64,000 nucleotides of DNA from Rhizobium sp. BK399. GTDB lineage: Bacteria; Pseudomonadota; Alphaproteobacteria; Rhizobiales; Rhizobiaceae. The translations under genes were made by a program, and so were the position numbers. Shown piece after piece: positions 1-8,285 of this stretch. The notes beneath the pieces were generated by a model, which worked only from the letters and a program-made list of their open reading frames with translations, made no database searches and was not told the origin of the DNA. The stretch is from assembly GCF_014194695.1 (NCBI RefSeq), contig NZ_JACIAH010000005.1, positions 1 through 64,000 on the forward strand. Direction: 5' to 3'. Position 1 is the first letter of the stretch. The number at the start of each line of letters is the position of its first letter.

Positions 1-84
1 CACACCATGCCGCTGGAAGACATCAACAAGGGCTTCGAGCTCATGCATTCCGGCGAAAGCATCCGAAGCGTGGTACTGTATTGA
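1..84 (+). CDS. adhC: S-(hydroxymethyl)glutathione dehydrogenase, C-terminal end only
   Basis: Only the last 27 codons are inside the window. They read HTMPLEDINKGFELMHSGES and then IRSVVLY before a TGA. This matches the conserved C-terminus of class III alcohol dehydrogenase (AdhC/FrmA), where the 'MPLEDIN.aF.LMH.G.SIR' block ends the NAD-binding enzyme. The family oxidises S-hydroxymethylglutathione, formed from formaldehyde and glutathione, to S-formylglutathione in the cytoplasm. The next gene downstream is gfa and fghA follows, so the assignment is supported by pathway context. The zinc ligands and nucleotide-binding fold lie outside the window and were not seen. Confidence 0.85.
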   Translation, partial: HTMPLEDINKGFELMHSGESIRSVVLY

Positions 85-188
85 GACGAGGACGAGGGAA
101 TGCGGCGTTGTTTTGAAATGGCCTGCGGCTTTTTCGCAAATTGACCCTGATTTGGGAGCTGTGGGCAGCCAAGGAGGAGGAGCTGAAC

Positions 189-767
189 ATGCCAAGTCAA
201 GTATCAATACACCCCGTCCTCGACGGCGGCGTGACGAAGGGCCAGGCGAATTTCAATGGCGGCACGCTGGTCTGCGCCTGCTCCGACCGCCCCGTGAAAG
301 TCGCGATCAAGGGCAACGTCGCCCACAATCACGCCTGCGGCTGCACGAAATGCTGGAAGCCAAAGGGAGCCGTTTTTTCGGTCGTCGCCGTCACCCCGCA
401 TGAAAACGTCAGCGTGCTGGAAAATGGTGACAAGCTGCAGGTCGTCGATCCGGACGCGCTGATCCTGCGCCATGCCTGCAAGGCATGCGGGGTGCACATG
501 TATGGACCGGTGGAGAGGGATCATGCGTTCAAGGGGCTCGATTTCATTCATCCGGAACGCTTTCAGGAAGGCGGCTGGGCGGAGCCGACATTCGCCGCCT
601 TCGTCTCGTCGATCATCGAATCGGGCACACCGCCTTCGGCAATGGCGGGTGTCCGTGGCCGCCTGAACGAACTCGGCCTCACGCCCTACGATTGCCTGAA
701 CCCGACCCTGATGGATGTCATCGCAACCTGGGTGGCGAAGAAGGCAGGCACGCTCAGGGAAGCCTGA
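189..767 (+). CDS. gfa: S-(hydroxymethyl)glutathione synthase (glutathione-dependent formaldehyde-activating enzyme)
   Basis: A 192-residue protein of the GFA family, a zinc enzyme proposed to speed condensation of formaldehyde with glutathione. The cysteines expected for the two zinc sites are present: CAC near residues 35-37, CGCTKC near 55-60, and CKACG near 97-101. I chose the ATG at 189 because an exceptionally strong ribosome site (AAGGAGGAGG) lies just upstream; an in-frame start 48 bases earlier would place that site inside the gene. It sits 104 bases after adhC and is probably co-transcribed with it. Together with fghA it forms the formaldehyde-detoxification set. Function is inferred from family and context. 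Confidence 0.93.
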   Translation: MPSQVSIHPVLDGGVTKGQANFNGGTLVCACSDRPVKVAIKGNVAHNHACGCTKCWKPKGAVFSVVAVTPHENVSVLENGDKLQVVDPDALILRHACKACGVHMYGPVERDHAFKGLDFIHPERFQEGGWAEPTFAAFVSSIIESGTPPSAMAGVRGRLNELGLTPYDCLNPTLMDVIATWVAKKAGTLREA

Positions 768-816
768 CGTCTTGAACGAATGGCAGTCGTTGGCCTAAGA
801 GACCTGAACGAACCGT

Positions 817-848
817 CGCTACGCGACCGTCGGGGCCGCGTAGCGTTT
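817..848 (+). terminator. Hairpin between gfa and the DUF188 gene, terminator-like
   Basis: A perfect 9-bp inverted repeat (CGCTACGCG, 11-base loop, CGCGTAGCG) is followed by TTTCC. It occupies much of the 103-base spacer between gfa and the next gene. The T tract is short, so it may be a weak terminator, an attenuator or an mRNA 3'-end stabiliser rather than a full stop. Confidence 0.45.
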
Positions 849-870
849 CCGTCAAAGCAGATTGAAGTAC

Positions 871-1338
871 ATGATTTATGTCGATGCAGACGCCTGCCCG
901 GTGAAGCCGGAAATTCTGAAGGTAGCCGAACGCCACGGCATCGAAGTGACCTTCGTGGCCAATTCCGGTCTGCGCCCTTCCCGCGACCCGATGGTCCACA
1001 ATGTCATCGTCTCGGCCTCCTTCGATGCCGCCGACAACTGGATTGCCGAACATGCCGGCGCAGGCGACGTGGTTATCACTGCCGATGTTCCGCTCGCGGT
1101 CCGTTGCGTGGCGACTGGCGCGCTTGTCACCGGCCCGACTGGTCGCGTCTTTGATGATACGAATATCGGGATGGCCAGTGCCATGCGCGATCTCGGTGCC
1201 CACTTGCGAGAGACCGGCGAAAGCAAGGGCTACAACGCCGCCTTTGGCCCCAAGGATCGCTCCCGCTTCCTCGAAACTTTCGATCGCCTGTGCCGCCGGG
1301 CCAAGGCGCTTACCCCAAGAACGGACGACAAAGAATGA
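871..1338 (+). CDS. UPF0178/DUF188 family protein (YaiI/YqxD type)
   Basis: A 155-residue protein of the YaiI/YqxD family, whose members have a PIN-like alpha/beta fold and no proven function. The family's opening block MIYVDADACPVKPEI is intact, with the acidic DAD cluster, and ITADVPLA follows near residue 70. I start at ATG 871; a TTG nine bases upstream would add only MKY. Its stop overlaps the fghA start by four bases (ATGA), which implies translational coupling to the formaldehyde pathway. Whether that is functional or just operon packing is not known. The family call is secure; a nuclease role is only a guess from the fold. Confidence 0.85.
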   Translation: MIYVDADACPVKPEILKVAERHGIEVTFVANSGLRPSRDPMVHNVIVSASFDAADNWIAEHAGAGDVVITADVPLAVRCVATGALVTGPTGRVFDDTNIGMASAMRDLGAHLRETGESKGYNAAFGPKDRSRFLETFDRLCRRAKALTPRTDDKE

Positions 1339-2168
1339 ACATCATTTCCCAGACGACCGCCTTCGGCGGCATGCAGGGTGTTTTCACGCACGAGTCCGAG
1401 GCCTGCAAGTGCGAGATGACCTTCGCCGTTTTTGTTCCGCCGAAGGCAATCAAGGAGCCCTGCCCGGTCCTCTGGTATCTCTCAGGCTTAACGTGCACAC
1501 ATGCGAACGTCATGGAAAAGGGCGAATATCGGCGCATGGCTGCAGAGCTCGGCCTGATCATTGTCTGCCCGGACACAAGCCCGCGTGGCAATGATGTTCC
1601 CGACGAGCTTACCAACTGGCAGATGGGCAAAGGCGCAGGTTTCTACCTGGATGCCACCGAGAAGCCGTGGTCGGAAAACTATCAGATGTATAGCTACATT
1701 ACCGAAGAGCTTCCGGCCTATGTCAGCCAGCACTTCCGGATGGACATGAGCCGCCAAGGCATCTTCGGCCATTCGATGGGCGGCCATGGGGCCATGACGA
1801 TCGCACTCAGGAACCCCGAACGCTTCAAGAGTTGCTCGGCGTTCGCGCCGATTGTGGAGCCGTCGACTGCGGACTGGTCGGCTCCGGCGTTCGAAAAGTA
1901 CGTGGGCGCCGACCGTGCAGCGTGGCGCAAGTATGATGCCTGCGCTTTGGTAAGCGACGGAGCACGTTTTCCCGAGTTTTTGATTGACCAAGGCAAAGCG
2001 GATGGCTTCCTCGAAAATGGGCTGCGTCCCTGGCTGTTTGAAAACGTTGTCAAGGAAACCGACATCAGGCTTACCCTGCGCCTGCATGAGCGCTACGACC
2101 ATTCCTACTACTTCATTTCGACCTTCATGGACGATCATCTGAAGTGGCATGCTGAGCGACTTGCCTAA
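1335..2168 (+). CDS. fghA: S-formylglutathione hydrolase
   Basis: A 277-residue esterase of the FghA/esterase D family. It hydrolyses S-formylglutathione to formate and glutathione, the last step after Gfa and AdhC. The catalytic triad is visible: Ser147 in GHSMGGHGA, an Asp in the IDQGKAD segment near residue 222, and His256 in YDHSYYF. The oxyanion-region motif LSGLTCTHANV is near residue 53. Length is normal for the family (about 277). Its ATG overlaps the preceding gene's TGA, so the two are probably translated together. Adjacency to adhC and gfa makes this assignment very secure. Confidence 0.95.
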   Translation: MNIISQTTAFGGMQGVFTHESEACKCEMTFAVFVPPKAIKEPCPVLWYLSGLTCTHANVMEKGEYRRMAAELGLIIVCPDTSPRGNDVPDELTNWQMGKGAGFYLDATEKPWSENYQMYSYITEELPAYVSQHFRMDMSRQGIFGHSMGGHGAMTIALRNPERFKSCSAFAPIVEPSTADWSAPAFEKYVGADRAAWRKYDACALVSDGARFPEFLIDQGKADGFLENGLRPWLFENVVKETDIRLTLRLHERYDHSYYFISTFMDDHLKWHAERLA

Positions 2169-2226
2169 GGCAAGCAAGAAACGGGTGGTATGGCCAAGGC
2201 ATGCATTCCTACCTGAGTTGAACCGC

Positions 2227-2239
2227 TTCCGTTACGGAA
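2227..2239. promoter_or_regulatory. Short inverted repeat upstream of sugE
   Basis: TTCCG-TTA-CGGAA is a perfect 5-bp inverted repeat in the 133-base gap before sugE, about 60 bases upstream of the start. It could be a repressor operator. Nothing in the window identifies a partner protein, so this is only a candidate. Confidence 0.25.
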
Positions 2240-2301
2240 CGGATTCCATCTGGATCCCGACCGTGTAGGGCGTGGGCTCTGTTCTCAACAAGGAAGATAT
2301 G

Positions 2302-2616
2302 ATGGCTTGGCTTCTACTTTTTCTCGCCGGACTATTCGAGTGCGGCTGGGCGATCGGTCTGAAATATACCGATGGATTCACGCGTTTTGTGCCGACAACG
2401 CTGACGGCCATTTGCATGGTGGCAAGTGTCGTTCTTCTCGGTCTCGCGGTGAAGACGCTGCCAATCGGAACGGCTTATGCTGTTTGGACGGGCATCGGCA
2501 GCGTCGGCACTGTGTTGCTCGGGGTGTGGCTGCTGGGCGATCCCGCTACTGCACCGCGGTTACTGTGTATCGTGCTGATTGTCGCCGGGATCGGCGGCTT
2601 GAAGTTGACGGCATGA
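2302..2616 (+). CDS. sugE: SMR-family efflux protein SugE (Gdx/quaternary ammonium type)
   Basis: A 104-residue, four-helix inner-membrane protein of the small multidrug resistance family. The conserved Glu of helix 1 is present (FLAGLFECGWAIGLKYT), as are the SugE/Gdx hallmarks GTAYAVWTGIG and the C-terminal GLKL. Family members work as dual-topology dimers and export guanidinium or quaternary ammonium compounds by proton antiport. ATG 2302 is chosen over the adjacent ATG at 2299 because AAGGAAG is then five bases away. I looked upstream for a guanidine riboswitch and saw none. It is convergent with the DoxX gene and shares a terminator hairpin with it. Confidence 0.9.
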   Translation: MAWLLLFLAGLFECGWAIGLKYTDGFTRFVPTTLTAICMVASVVLLGLAVKTLPIGTAYAVWTGIGSVGTVLLGVWLLGDPATAPRLLCIVLIVAGIGGLKLTA

Positions 2617-2619
2617 CCG

Positions 2620-2649
2620 GGACTGTGGCCGGTTGCCCGGCCACAGTCC
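2620..2649. terminator. Strong hairpin between convergent sugE and DoxX genes
   Basis: A perfect 13-bp stem (GGACTGTGGCCGG / CCGGCCACAGTCC) closes a TTGC loop in the 41-base gap between two convergent genes. There is no clear T run on either side, although an A6 tract follows on the plus strand. It most likely acts as a shared transcription end. Confidence 0.7.
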
Positions 2650-2657
2650 TCAAAAAA

Positions 2658-3044
2658 TCACGCCGCGGCCTTGCGCTGGTCGACCGACAAAGCGCCGGGG
2701 CCGGCGAAGACAATGAACAGGAAGATGAAGCAAAACAGGATTGCTGCTTCCCCGCCATTCAGTGCCGGCCAGAATGCCTTTGATCCGTGTGCCATGAAAT
2801 AAGCAACGGCCATCTGGCCCGACAGGATGAAGGCGACTGGTCGCGTGAACAGGCCAATCAGCACAAGCAGCCCACCGACCACTTCAAGCACCGCAGCAGC
2901 CAAGAGCAAGGGCGGCAATGGTCCTTCCATCTGCGCGGCCGGGAACGCGAAAAGTTTCATCGTTCCGTGTTCAATAAACAGCAGCGCTGCAATGATGCGC
3001 AGGGCGGCAAGCGCGTAGGGCTGATATGCGCTCAGTCGTTCCAT
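2658..3044 (-). CDS. DoxX family membrane protein
   Basis: A 128-residue, four-helix DoxX-family inner-membrane protein. Family features include ALRIIAALLFIEHGTMKLF in helix 1, a central GGLLVLIGLFTRPVA helix and a tryptophan-containing loop before the last helix. DoxX relatives are linked to redox or thiol stress in some bacteria, but no reaction is established for this subgroup. AAGGAGAG lies just upstream of the ATG. The gene follows the pccB-like gene after 126 bases on the same strand, so it may have its own promoter. No functional partner is evident. Confidence 0.85.
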   Translation of the reverse strand: MERLSAYQPYALAALRIIAALLFIEHGTMKLFAFPAAQMEGPLPPLLLAAAVLEVVGGLLVLIGLFTRPVAFILSGQMAVAYFMAHGSKAFWPALNGGEAAILFCFIFLFIVFAGPGALSVDQRKAAA

Positions 3045-3170
3045 GTAGACTCTCCTTTTGAGTAAAGACAGCGGAGCGTTAGCTGCTTCACCAATAGGAA
3101 AGAAGACACGGATCGCTGACGGGCGATCACTTCCTGTTGATTTTCCTTAGCTTTCCCCACTTTAGACTCC

Positions 3171-4703
3171 TCAGAGCGGAATATTGTCGTGCTTCTTCCA
3201 GGGATTGCTCAGATCTTTGTTGCGGAGCATCTTGAGACCCCGCGCCAGCCGCCTGCGGGTTGAATGCGGCATGATCACCTCATCGACATAGCCGCGCTCG
3301 GCGGCAACGAACGGCGATAGGAACCGGTCTTCGTACATCTTGGTATGCGCTGCGATCTTTTCGGGATCTGCAATGTCCTTGCGGAAAATGATCTCGACGG
3401 CGCCCTTCGCTCCCATGACGGCGATCTGAGCTGTCGGCCAGGCATAGTTCAAGTCGCCCCTCAGATGCTTCGACGCCATGACGTCGTAGGCACCGCCGAA
3501 CGCCTTGCGTGTGATCACCGTCAGCTTCGGCACCGTCGCCTCCGCATAGGCGAACAACAGCTTGGCGCCGTGCTTGATGAGACCGCCATATTCCTGTGCG
3601 GTTCCCGGTAGGAAGCCCGGCACGTCGACGAAGGTTACAACAGGTATGTTGAAGCAATCGCAGAAGCGGACGAACCGTGCCGCCTTTCGTGAGGCATCGC
3701 TGTCGAGCACGCCGGCCAGGACCATCGGCTGGTTTGCGACGAAGCCGACCGTCGATCCCTCAATGCGGCCGAAGCCGCAGACGATATTCTTGGCGAAGCT
3801 CGACTGGATCTCGAAGAAATCGCCGTCGTCCACCGTCTTCAGGATCAGCTCCTTGATGTCGTAGGGCTTGTTCGCATTCGCTGGCACCAGAGTGTCCAGG
3901 GATGCATCGACATCCGTCACCGATTGGTAACATTCGATTTCCGGCACCGGTGACGTGTTCGACTGCGGGAGAAGATCAATCAGCCGACGAACCTGGAGCA
4001 ATGCCTCGACATCATTGTCGTAGGCGCCATCGGCAATCGAAGATTTGGTCGTATGCACGGAGGCGCCACCAAGCTCCTCCGCGGTAACAGTCTCGTTGGT
4101 CACCGTCTTCACCACGTCCGGACCGGTCACGAACATGTAGGACGTGTCGCGGACCATGAAGATGAAGTCGGTCATCGCGGGCGAATAGACATCGCCGCCG
4201 GCGCACGGTCCCATGATGACGGAAATCTGAGGAATGACACCGGATGCGAGCACATTGCGCTGGAATACCTCGGCATAGCCGCCCAGTGCGGCCACCCCCT
4301 CCTGGATGCGGGCACCACCGGCATCGTAGATGCCAATGATAGGCGCTCTGTTCTTGAGCGCCATGTCCTGCACCTTCATGATCTTCTCGGCGTGAGCCTC
4401 GGAGAGCGAGCCCCCGAATACCGTGAAATCCTTGGCGAAAACGAAGACCGTCCGCCCGTTGACCGTTCCCCAGCCCGTGACCACGCCGTCGCCTGCAATG
4501 CGCGACTTCTCCATTCCGAAGTCGCTCGATCGATGCTCGACGAACATGTCGAACTCCTCAAAGGAGTCCTCATCGAGGAACAGATCAATCCGCTCCCGCG
4601 CCGTCAGCTTGCCGCGCTGGTGCTGGGCATCGATACGTGCCTTGCCTCCGCCAAGCCGTGCGATGCCGCGGCGACGTTCGAGCTCTTCAAGAATTTCCTT
4701 CAT
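3171..4703 (-). CDS. pccB: Acyl-CoA (propionyl-CoA type) carboxylase, carboxyltransferase beta subunit
   Basis: A 510-residue biotin-dependent carboxyltransferase that moves CO2 from carboxybiotin to an acyl-CoA, most likely propionyl-CoA giving methylmalonyl-CoA. Both crotonase-like halves are present. The N-terminal half carries [14 protein letters not shown] and the oxyanion-region [13 protein letters not shown]; the C-terminal half carries [17 protein letters not shown] and [16 protein letters not shown]. The ending KHDNIPL is typical of PccB. The biotin carboxylase alpha subunit is not adjacent. The gene is last in a run of minus-strand genes beginning with crcB. Substrate choice among propionyl-, acetyl- and methylcrotonyl-CoA is inferred from overall similarity. 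Confidence 0.9.
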   Translation of the reverse strand: MKEILEELERRRGIARLGGGKARIDAQHQRGKLTARERIDLFLDEDSFEEFDMFVEHRSSDFGMEKSRIAGDGVVTGWGTVNGRTVFVFAKDFTVFGGSLSEAHAEKIMKVQDMALKNRAPIIGIYDAGGARIQEGVAALGGYAEVFQRNVLASGVIPQISVIMGPCAGGDVYSPAMTDFIFMVRDTSYMFVTGPDVVKTVTNETVTAEELGGASVHTTKSSIADGAYDNDVEALLQVRRLIDLLPQSNTSPVPEIECYQSVTDVDASLDTLVPANANKPYDIKELILKTVDDGDFFEIQSSFAKNIVCGFGRIEGSTVGFVANQPMVLAGVLDSDASRKAARFVRFCDCFNIPVVTFVDVPGFLPGTAQEYGGLIKHGAKLLFAYAEATVPKLTVITRKAFGGAYDVMASKHLRGDLNYAWPTAQIAVMGAKGAVEIIFRKDIADPEKIAAHTKMYEDRFLSPFVAAERGYVDEVIMPHSTRRRLARGLKMLRNKDLSNPWKKHDNIPL

Positions 4704-4735
4704 GGATACTCCTCGCCGCGGATCGCGCGGCTGGT

Positions 4736-5191
4736 TCAGGCGCGTCCAGCGCGCAGCGAGAAAGCGGAACGAATGCGAGCGGCAATATCCTCGGCGAGGA
4801 TCTCGTCGGCTGCTGCGGGGTTGCCGGAAAAGCTTGTCACCTCGAACGCGCTGACGGCAATGACCGATCCGTCGTCAACGGACGCGGCATCGATGCTGAC
4901 CTTGGCGACATTTCGGCTCTTGTCGAAGCCTTGACCTTTTTCGACCGAGAGAATCCGGATGGTCAACACAACACGCGGATAGACCTCGGTCCGCACCGTG
5001 GCATTGATCGCGGCATTCACCCGATCGCCTACACCGGCAAGGATTGTCGGCGATATCTTCTGCGGGCTGACGACAACCGCGCTGCGGACGTCATAAATGG
5101 GCGCAGGTTGCTCTCTTGCAAAAATCGAGCACGAGGCCAGGGCGATACAGATAAGCGCAACCCGAAAAAAGCACGACCTGAGCCAGTTCAT
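4736..5191 (-). CDS. Hypothetical lipoprotein
   Basis: A 151-residue predicted lipoprotein: an N-terminal positively charged region, a hydrophobic stretch and a lipobox-like LASC (Cys near residue 21). The mature part alternates beta-rich segments such as [17 protein letters not shown] with an acidic, Ala-rich C-terminal helix. I do not recognise a family. It lies 32 bases upstream of the carboxyltransferase gene and 70 bases after ATP12, in the same direction, so it is probably co-transcribed. The mature sequence resembles small proteins that pack beta sheets against a helix, but no function can be assigned. Confidence 0.7.
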   Translation of the reverse strand: MNWLRSCFFRVALICIALASCSIFAREQPAPIYDVRSAVVVSPQKISPTILAGVGDRVNAAINATVRTEVYPRVVLTIRILSVEKGQGFDKSRNVAKVSIDAASVDDGSVIAVSAFEVTSFSGNPAAADEILAEDIAARIRSAFSLRAGRA

Positions 5192-5261
5192 TCAAAAAAT
5201 CCGCATCCGCCCCCGATAGACTCGCAGATTTTCGCGATAACCCGGCGCAACGCAACATGTT

Positions 5262-6047
5262 TCAGCCTTTCAGGGCTAAAAAAACGTCCGTCGCAGCCTT
5301 GAAGTCTTCGAAGCGCTTCTCGCGCCGTTCCTCGGCCTCTTCGTCGCTTCCCCAATGCTCGATCGTCCAGTCTTCGTCGAGATGCGCGAGCGACCAGACC
5401 TTCTTTGCCGACAGAATGCCTTCCGCAAAGGCAAGCGCCAGCAGCGCGGAACCGGTCAACGTCGTAACGGTATGCAAGGCTGCCAGTGCGGTCGGGCCGT
5501 CGTGCCGTCTCAATGCCGATGAAAATGCGGAAATCGCGTCTCCTGGTTGATCGTGATGCATGACGCCTTCGATCAGGATGAAGCGCGCACCGAGTGCGTT
5601 TGCGGCCCAATCAAGCACCGGATCCCAAAGCTCTTTCTGACGCTCGACGAGCGCTTCCGGCCCGTCCGCGCGATAGCAAAGAAGGTCACTCGAGGAGAAA
5701 CGCAGGATATCTTCGAAGACGGCCTGGGTGTCGGTCGCAACCCCGTCGATAGCCGTGTTGACGAGCCGTGTCACAGGCATGGTCGACGGGTCGATGAGCT
5801 CGGTCTGTGCTTCCCACTCGCGCACGACGAGTTCTGCGAGCGGCTTCGTGGCCACAACCAGCAGTTTTCGGGCCGGCGTCCGGATTGCCTTGCCGTCCAA
5901 CTCGATCGAAAAGCCTTCATCGAGTTCCCCGATCGTGACCGCCTTGTAGAAGCGCTTCGGCAATGGCTTCTTCATCTGGATCTGGGCGCGACGGATCGGG
6001 TCGGGATGGCTCAATCCTTCCGCTATGTCGTTTAACAGATCACGCAT
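5262..6047 (-). CDS. ATP12 family F1-ATPase assembly chaperone
   Basis: A 261-residue member of the ATP12 family. In mitochondria ATP12 binds free F1 alpha subunit and prevents its aggregation during F1 assembly; alphaproteobacterial homologues are thought to do the same. Typical blocks are KRFYKAVTIGE..GFSIELDGKAIRTPA near residues 31-58, EWEAQTELIDPSTMPVTRL near 76-94, and a C-terminal EDWTIEHWGSDEEAEERR segment. Its start overlaps the stop of the HAD phosphatase gene by eight bases. F1 genes are not nearby, so function rests on family alone. Confidence 0.88.
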   Translation of the reverse strand: MRDLLNDIAEGLSHPDPIRRAQIQMKKPLPKRFYKAVTIGELDEGFSIELDGKAIRTPARKLLVVATKPLAELVVREWEAQTELIDPSTMPVTRLVNTAIDGVATDTQAVFEDILRFSSSDLLCYRADGPEALVERQKELWDPVLDWAANALGARFILIEGVMHHDQPGDAISAFSSALRRHDGPTALAALHTVTTLTGSALLALAFAEGILSAKKVWSLAHLDEDWTIEHWGSDEEAEERREKRFEDFKAATDVFLALKG

Positions 6048-6708
6048 GCTTCACCTCGGAAAAGTGCTTCAAAATATCGCTCGGCTGCCGAACAATACTG
6101 TCCGCGCCGGCAGCCACCAGATCGTCCACGCTCGCATAGCCCCAACTTACGCCGACGGCCTTGGCGCCGGCGGCCTTCGCCATCTGCATGTCGTAGACGG
6201 CATCGCCGATGACGATGGCATCGGCGGGATTCATGCCGGTCTCGCTGCAGCACTCTACTACCATAGCTGGATGTGGCTTCGATGGGCAGTCGTCTGCGGT
6301 GCGCGACACGATAAAATGTGGTGCAAAACCGTGCGTTTCGAGAATATGGACAAGACCGCGACGCGATTTTCCGGTTACCGCGCCGATCAGGATGTCATCA
6401 TTCTCTGCCAACCCATGAATCAGCGGCTTGATGCCATTGAAAAGCGGTACATCCATTCCGGGTTCGTCGCGAACGCCAGCATAGATTGCCTTGTAGTGCG
6501 CCGTCATCGCGATCGCCTCATCGTCAACGTGAGGCTTTCCCTGCATCCGTGCGATCGCGATATCCAACGTCAGCCCGATGATCGACTTCGTCAACGAAAC
6601 ATCAGGCCTTTCATGGCCGAAGTGCACAAACGTTCGCGCCATCACCTCATGGATCAGCGCCGCGCTGTCGACCAGCGTTCCATCACAATCGAAAAGTGCG
6701 AGTTTCAT
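6040..6708 (-). CDS. HAD-superfamily phosphatase, phosphoglycolate phosphatase-like
   Basis: A 222-residue haloacid dehalogenase hydrolase. Motif I is DCDGTLVDS (residues 8-16, nucleophile Asp8), motif II is TGKS near 115, and motifs III/IV are the KPHP lysine near 141 and GDAVYDMQMA near 169. The layout, with an alpha-helical cap inserted after motif I, is that of Gph/PMPase-type phosphatases. The exact substrate cannot be read from sequence. The start overlaps the stop of the pseudouridine synthase gene by four bases (ATGA), and its own stop overlaps ATP12, so the three genes are translationally linked. Confidence 0.88.
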   Translation of the reverse strand: MKLALFDCDGTLVDSAALIHEVMARTFVHFGHERPDVSLTKSIIGLTLDIAIARMQGKPHVDDEAIAMTAHYKAIYAGVRDEPGMDVPLFNGIKPLIHGLAENDDILIGAVTGKSRRGLVHILETHGFAPHFIVSRTADDCPSKPHPAMVVECCSETGMNPADAIVIGDAVYDMQMAKAAGAKAVGVSWGYASVDDLVAAGADSIVRQPSDILKHFSEVKHA

Positions 6709-7700
6709 TCGTCATCATCCCTCTCCTGGGATGCGAGGTCGAGGCCAAGGAGGTTCCACGTCTGCACCATATGAGGTGGCAAGGGCGCGCTTATGCGAAG
6801 TCTCCCACCATTGGGGTGAGGAATGTCGATCTTGCGCGCATGCAGGTGCAACCGCTTTTGGATGCCGCCCGGGAAATCCCAGTTCGGGTCGTCGATGAAA
6901 TATTTGGGGTCGCCAATGATCGGGTGGCCGATATGCAATGCATGGACGCGCAGTTGGTGCGTCCGTCCGGTGTAGGGCTCCATCTCCAGCCACGCGAGGT
7001 TCTGCGCGGCGGTTTCCAGGACGCGATAGTACGATACCGCGTGATCGGCACCCTCTTCGCCATGTTTGGCGATACGCATCCGGTCGCCGTCGGCGGTCGC
7101 CTCCTTGACCAGCCAGGTCGATATCTTGTCCTCGTGCTTGCGCGGAACGCCTCTCACCAGCGACCAATAGGTCTTCTTGGTATCGCGCTCGCGAAACGCT
7201 GCCGTCAGCTTTTGTGCAGCGCCTCGGGTACGGGCAATAACGAGGACGCCCGAAGTGTCGCGGTCAAGGCGATGCACGAGCCGCGGCTTCTCGCCTTTTG
7301 GATTGGTCCATGCTTCGAGCATCTTGTCGACATTCCGCGTCACACCGGACCCGCCCTGCACGGCAAGACCGGCTGGCTTGTTCAAGACGATCACCTTGTC
7401 GTCTTCATGGAGGACCATGCGCTGCAGAAGCTCGTAGTCACCCCCGTGTTTCAGGTCGTGGGCAGCGATCGGCGTGTTTTTCGACTTGGCATCGACATCG
7501 AGCGGGGGCACGCGTACCACCTGCCCTGGCTGCACCCGCGCATCCGTTTTCACGCGCCCGCCGTCGACACGTACCTGCCCGGAACGCATGAGTTTCTGAA
7601 GCGGGCCAAAACCGAGACCGGGGTAGTGAATCTTGAACCAGCGATCCAGCCGCATGCCGGCCTCATCGGGTTCCACCGTTATATGTTCAATCCCAGCCAT
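6705..7700 (-). CDS. RluA-family 23S rRNA pseudouridine synthase (RluC/RluD type)
   Basis: A 331-residue pseudouridine synthase with an N-terminal S4 RNA-binding domain (residues about 15-70, RLDRWFKIHYPG and LMRSGQVRVDGGRV) and a catalytic domain. The catalytic Asp is in HRLDRDTSGVLVIA near residue 130, and the family box RTHQLRVHALHIGHPIIGD follows near 245. RluC-type enzymes modify uridines in 23S rRNA helices; which uridines cannot be decided here. I start at ATG 7700 rather than an upstream TTG, giving MAGIEHITV. It is the second gene of the crcB-to-pccB run. Confidence 0.9.
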   Translation of the reverse strand: MAGIEHITVEPDEAGMRLDRWFKIHYPGLGFGPLQKLMRSGQVRVDGGRVKTDARVQPGQVVRVPPLDVDAKSKNTPIAAHDLKHGGDYELLQRMVLHEDDKVIVLNKPAGLAVQGGSGVTRNVDKMLEAWTNPKGEKPRLVHRLDRDTSGVLVIARTRGAAQKLTAAFRERDTKKTYWSLVRGVPRKHEDKISTWLVKEATADGDRMRIAKHGEEGADHAVSYYRVLETAAQNLAWLEMEPYTGRTHQLRVHALHIGHPIIGDPKYFIDDPNWDFPGGIQKRLHLHARKIDIPHPNGGRLRISAPLPPHMVQTWNLLGLDLASQERDDDE

Positions 7701-7789
7701 TCGTGCTCTTTCGGAAAATGTCGCTCGCGCCAAACGCGGCCTTTCCGGCTGCCTTTAGAGCATTTTTGCCGAAAACGGAAACCGTAATC

Positions 7790-8167
7790 TCACAAGATTG
7801 CGCGCATGAGCGCCAGGCCGGCGATGACCGCTGCCATCGACAGACCGACACTGGCAACGATATAAACGGCGCCGGAGACCGCCGCACCACGTTCGAACAG
7901 CGAGATCGCATCCAGCGAGAATGCCGAGAAGGTCGTGAAGCCGCCAAGAAAGCCGGTGATCAGCAGCAAGCGCAATTCCGGCGATGCGTCGAAGCGCCGA
8001 GCGATCATTTCCGCGAATACGCCAATAACGAAGCAGCCGACGACGTTGACGGTTAGCGTTCCCCACGGAAAGGCCGGCCCGGCGAGCCTGAGAGCCCACT
8101 GGCCGACATAGTATCTAAGGAGGGAACCAATTGCGCCGCCGCCGGCGACAAGGAGGGCCTGAACCAT
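7790..8167 (-). CDS. crcB: Fluoride ion channel CrcB/Fluc
   Basis: A 125-residue, four-helix fluoride channel subunit. Diagnostic segments are the helix-1 GGGAIGSLLRYY, PWGTLTVNVVGCFVIG in helix 2, and the pore block GFLGGFTTFSAFSLD with its paired phenylalanines. Fluc channels are antiparallel dimers that expel fluoride. I place the start at ATG 8167 so that the protein begins MVQALLVAGGG; longer in-frame starts would add a basic extension. No fluoride riboswitch was seen upstream. It is the first gene of the minus-strand run that ends with the carboxyltransferase. Confidence 0.92.
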   Translation of the reverse strand: MVQALLVAGGGAIGSLLRYYVGQWALRLAGPAFPWGTLTVNVVGCFVIGVFAEMIARRFDASPELRLLLITGFLGGFTTFSAFSLDAISLFERGAAVSGAVYIVASVGLSMAAVIAGLALMRAIL

Positions 8168-8187
8168 GAGTCGTCTCTTTCTGCTCG

Positions 8188-8214
8188 CGCCGGACATTCC
8201 AACCATCTCCGGCG
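8188..8214. promoter_or_regulatory. Inverted repeat upstream of crcB
   Basis: CGCCGGA and TCCGGCG form a 7-bp stem around a 13-base loop, 21 bases before the crcB start. It does not match the fluoride riboswitch consensus. It could be a leader hairpin or an operator. Confidence 0.25.
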
Positions 8215-8285
8215 AAGATCAAGATGCATAAAATGCCAGCGAATAATTTAGCCAGTTAAGAATATCGGACGCCTATTTTGGAACG

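Noticed and set aside
2169..2301. A guanidine-I, -II or -III riboswitch upstream of sugE
   Set aside because: The ACGR loops of guanidine-II hairpins and the conserved elements of the others are not present. The hairpin TTCCG-TTA-CGGAA does not fit them.
3111..3128. GATCGC-TGACGG-GCGATC as a terminator of the carboxyltransferase gene
   Set aside because: A 6-bp stem without a clear T run; too weak to call.
8206..8285. A fluoride riboswitch upstream of crcB
   Set aside because: Crc genes often have one, but I see no match to its conserved core. The only structure is a short inverted repeat with a loop that does not fit.
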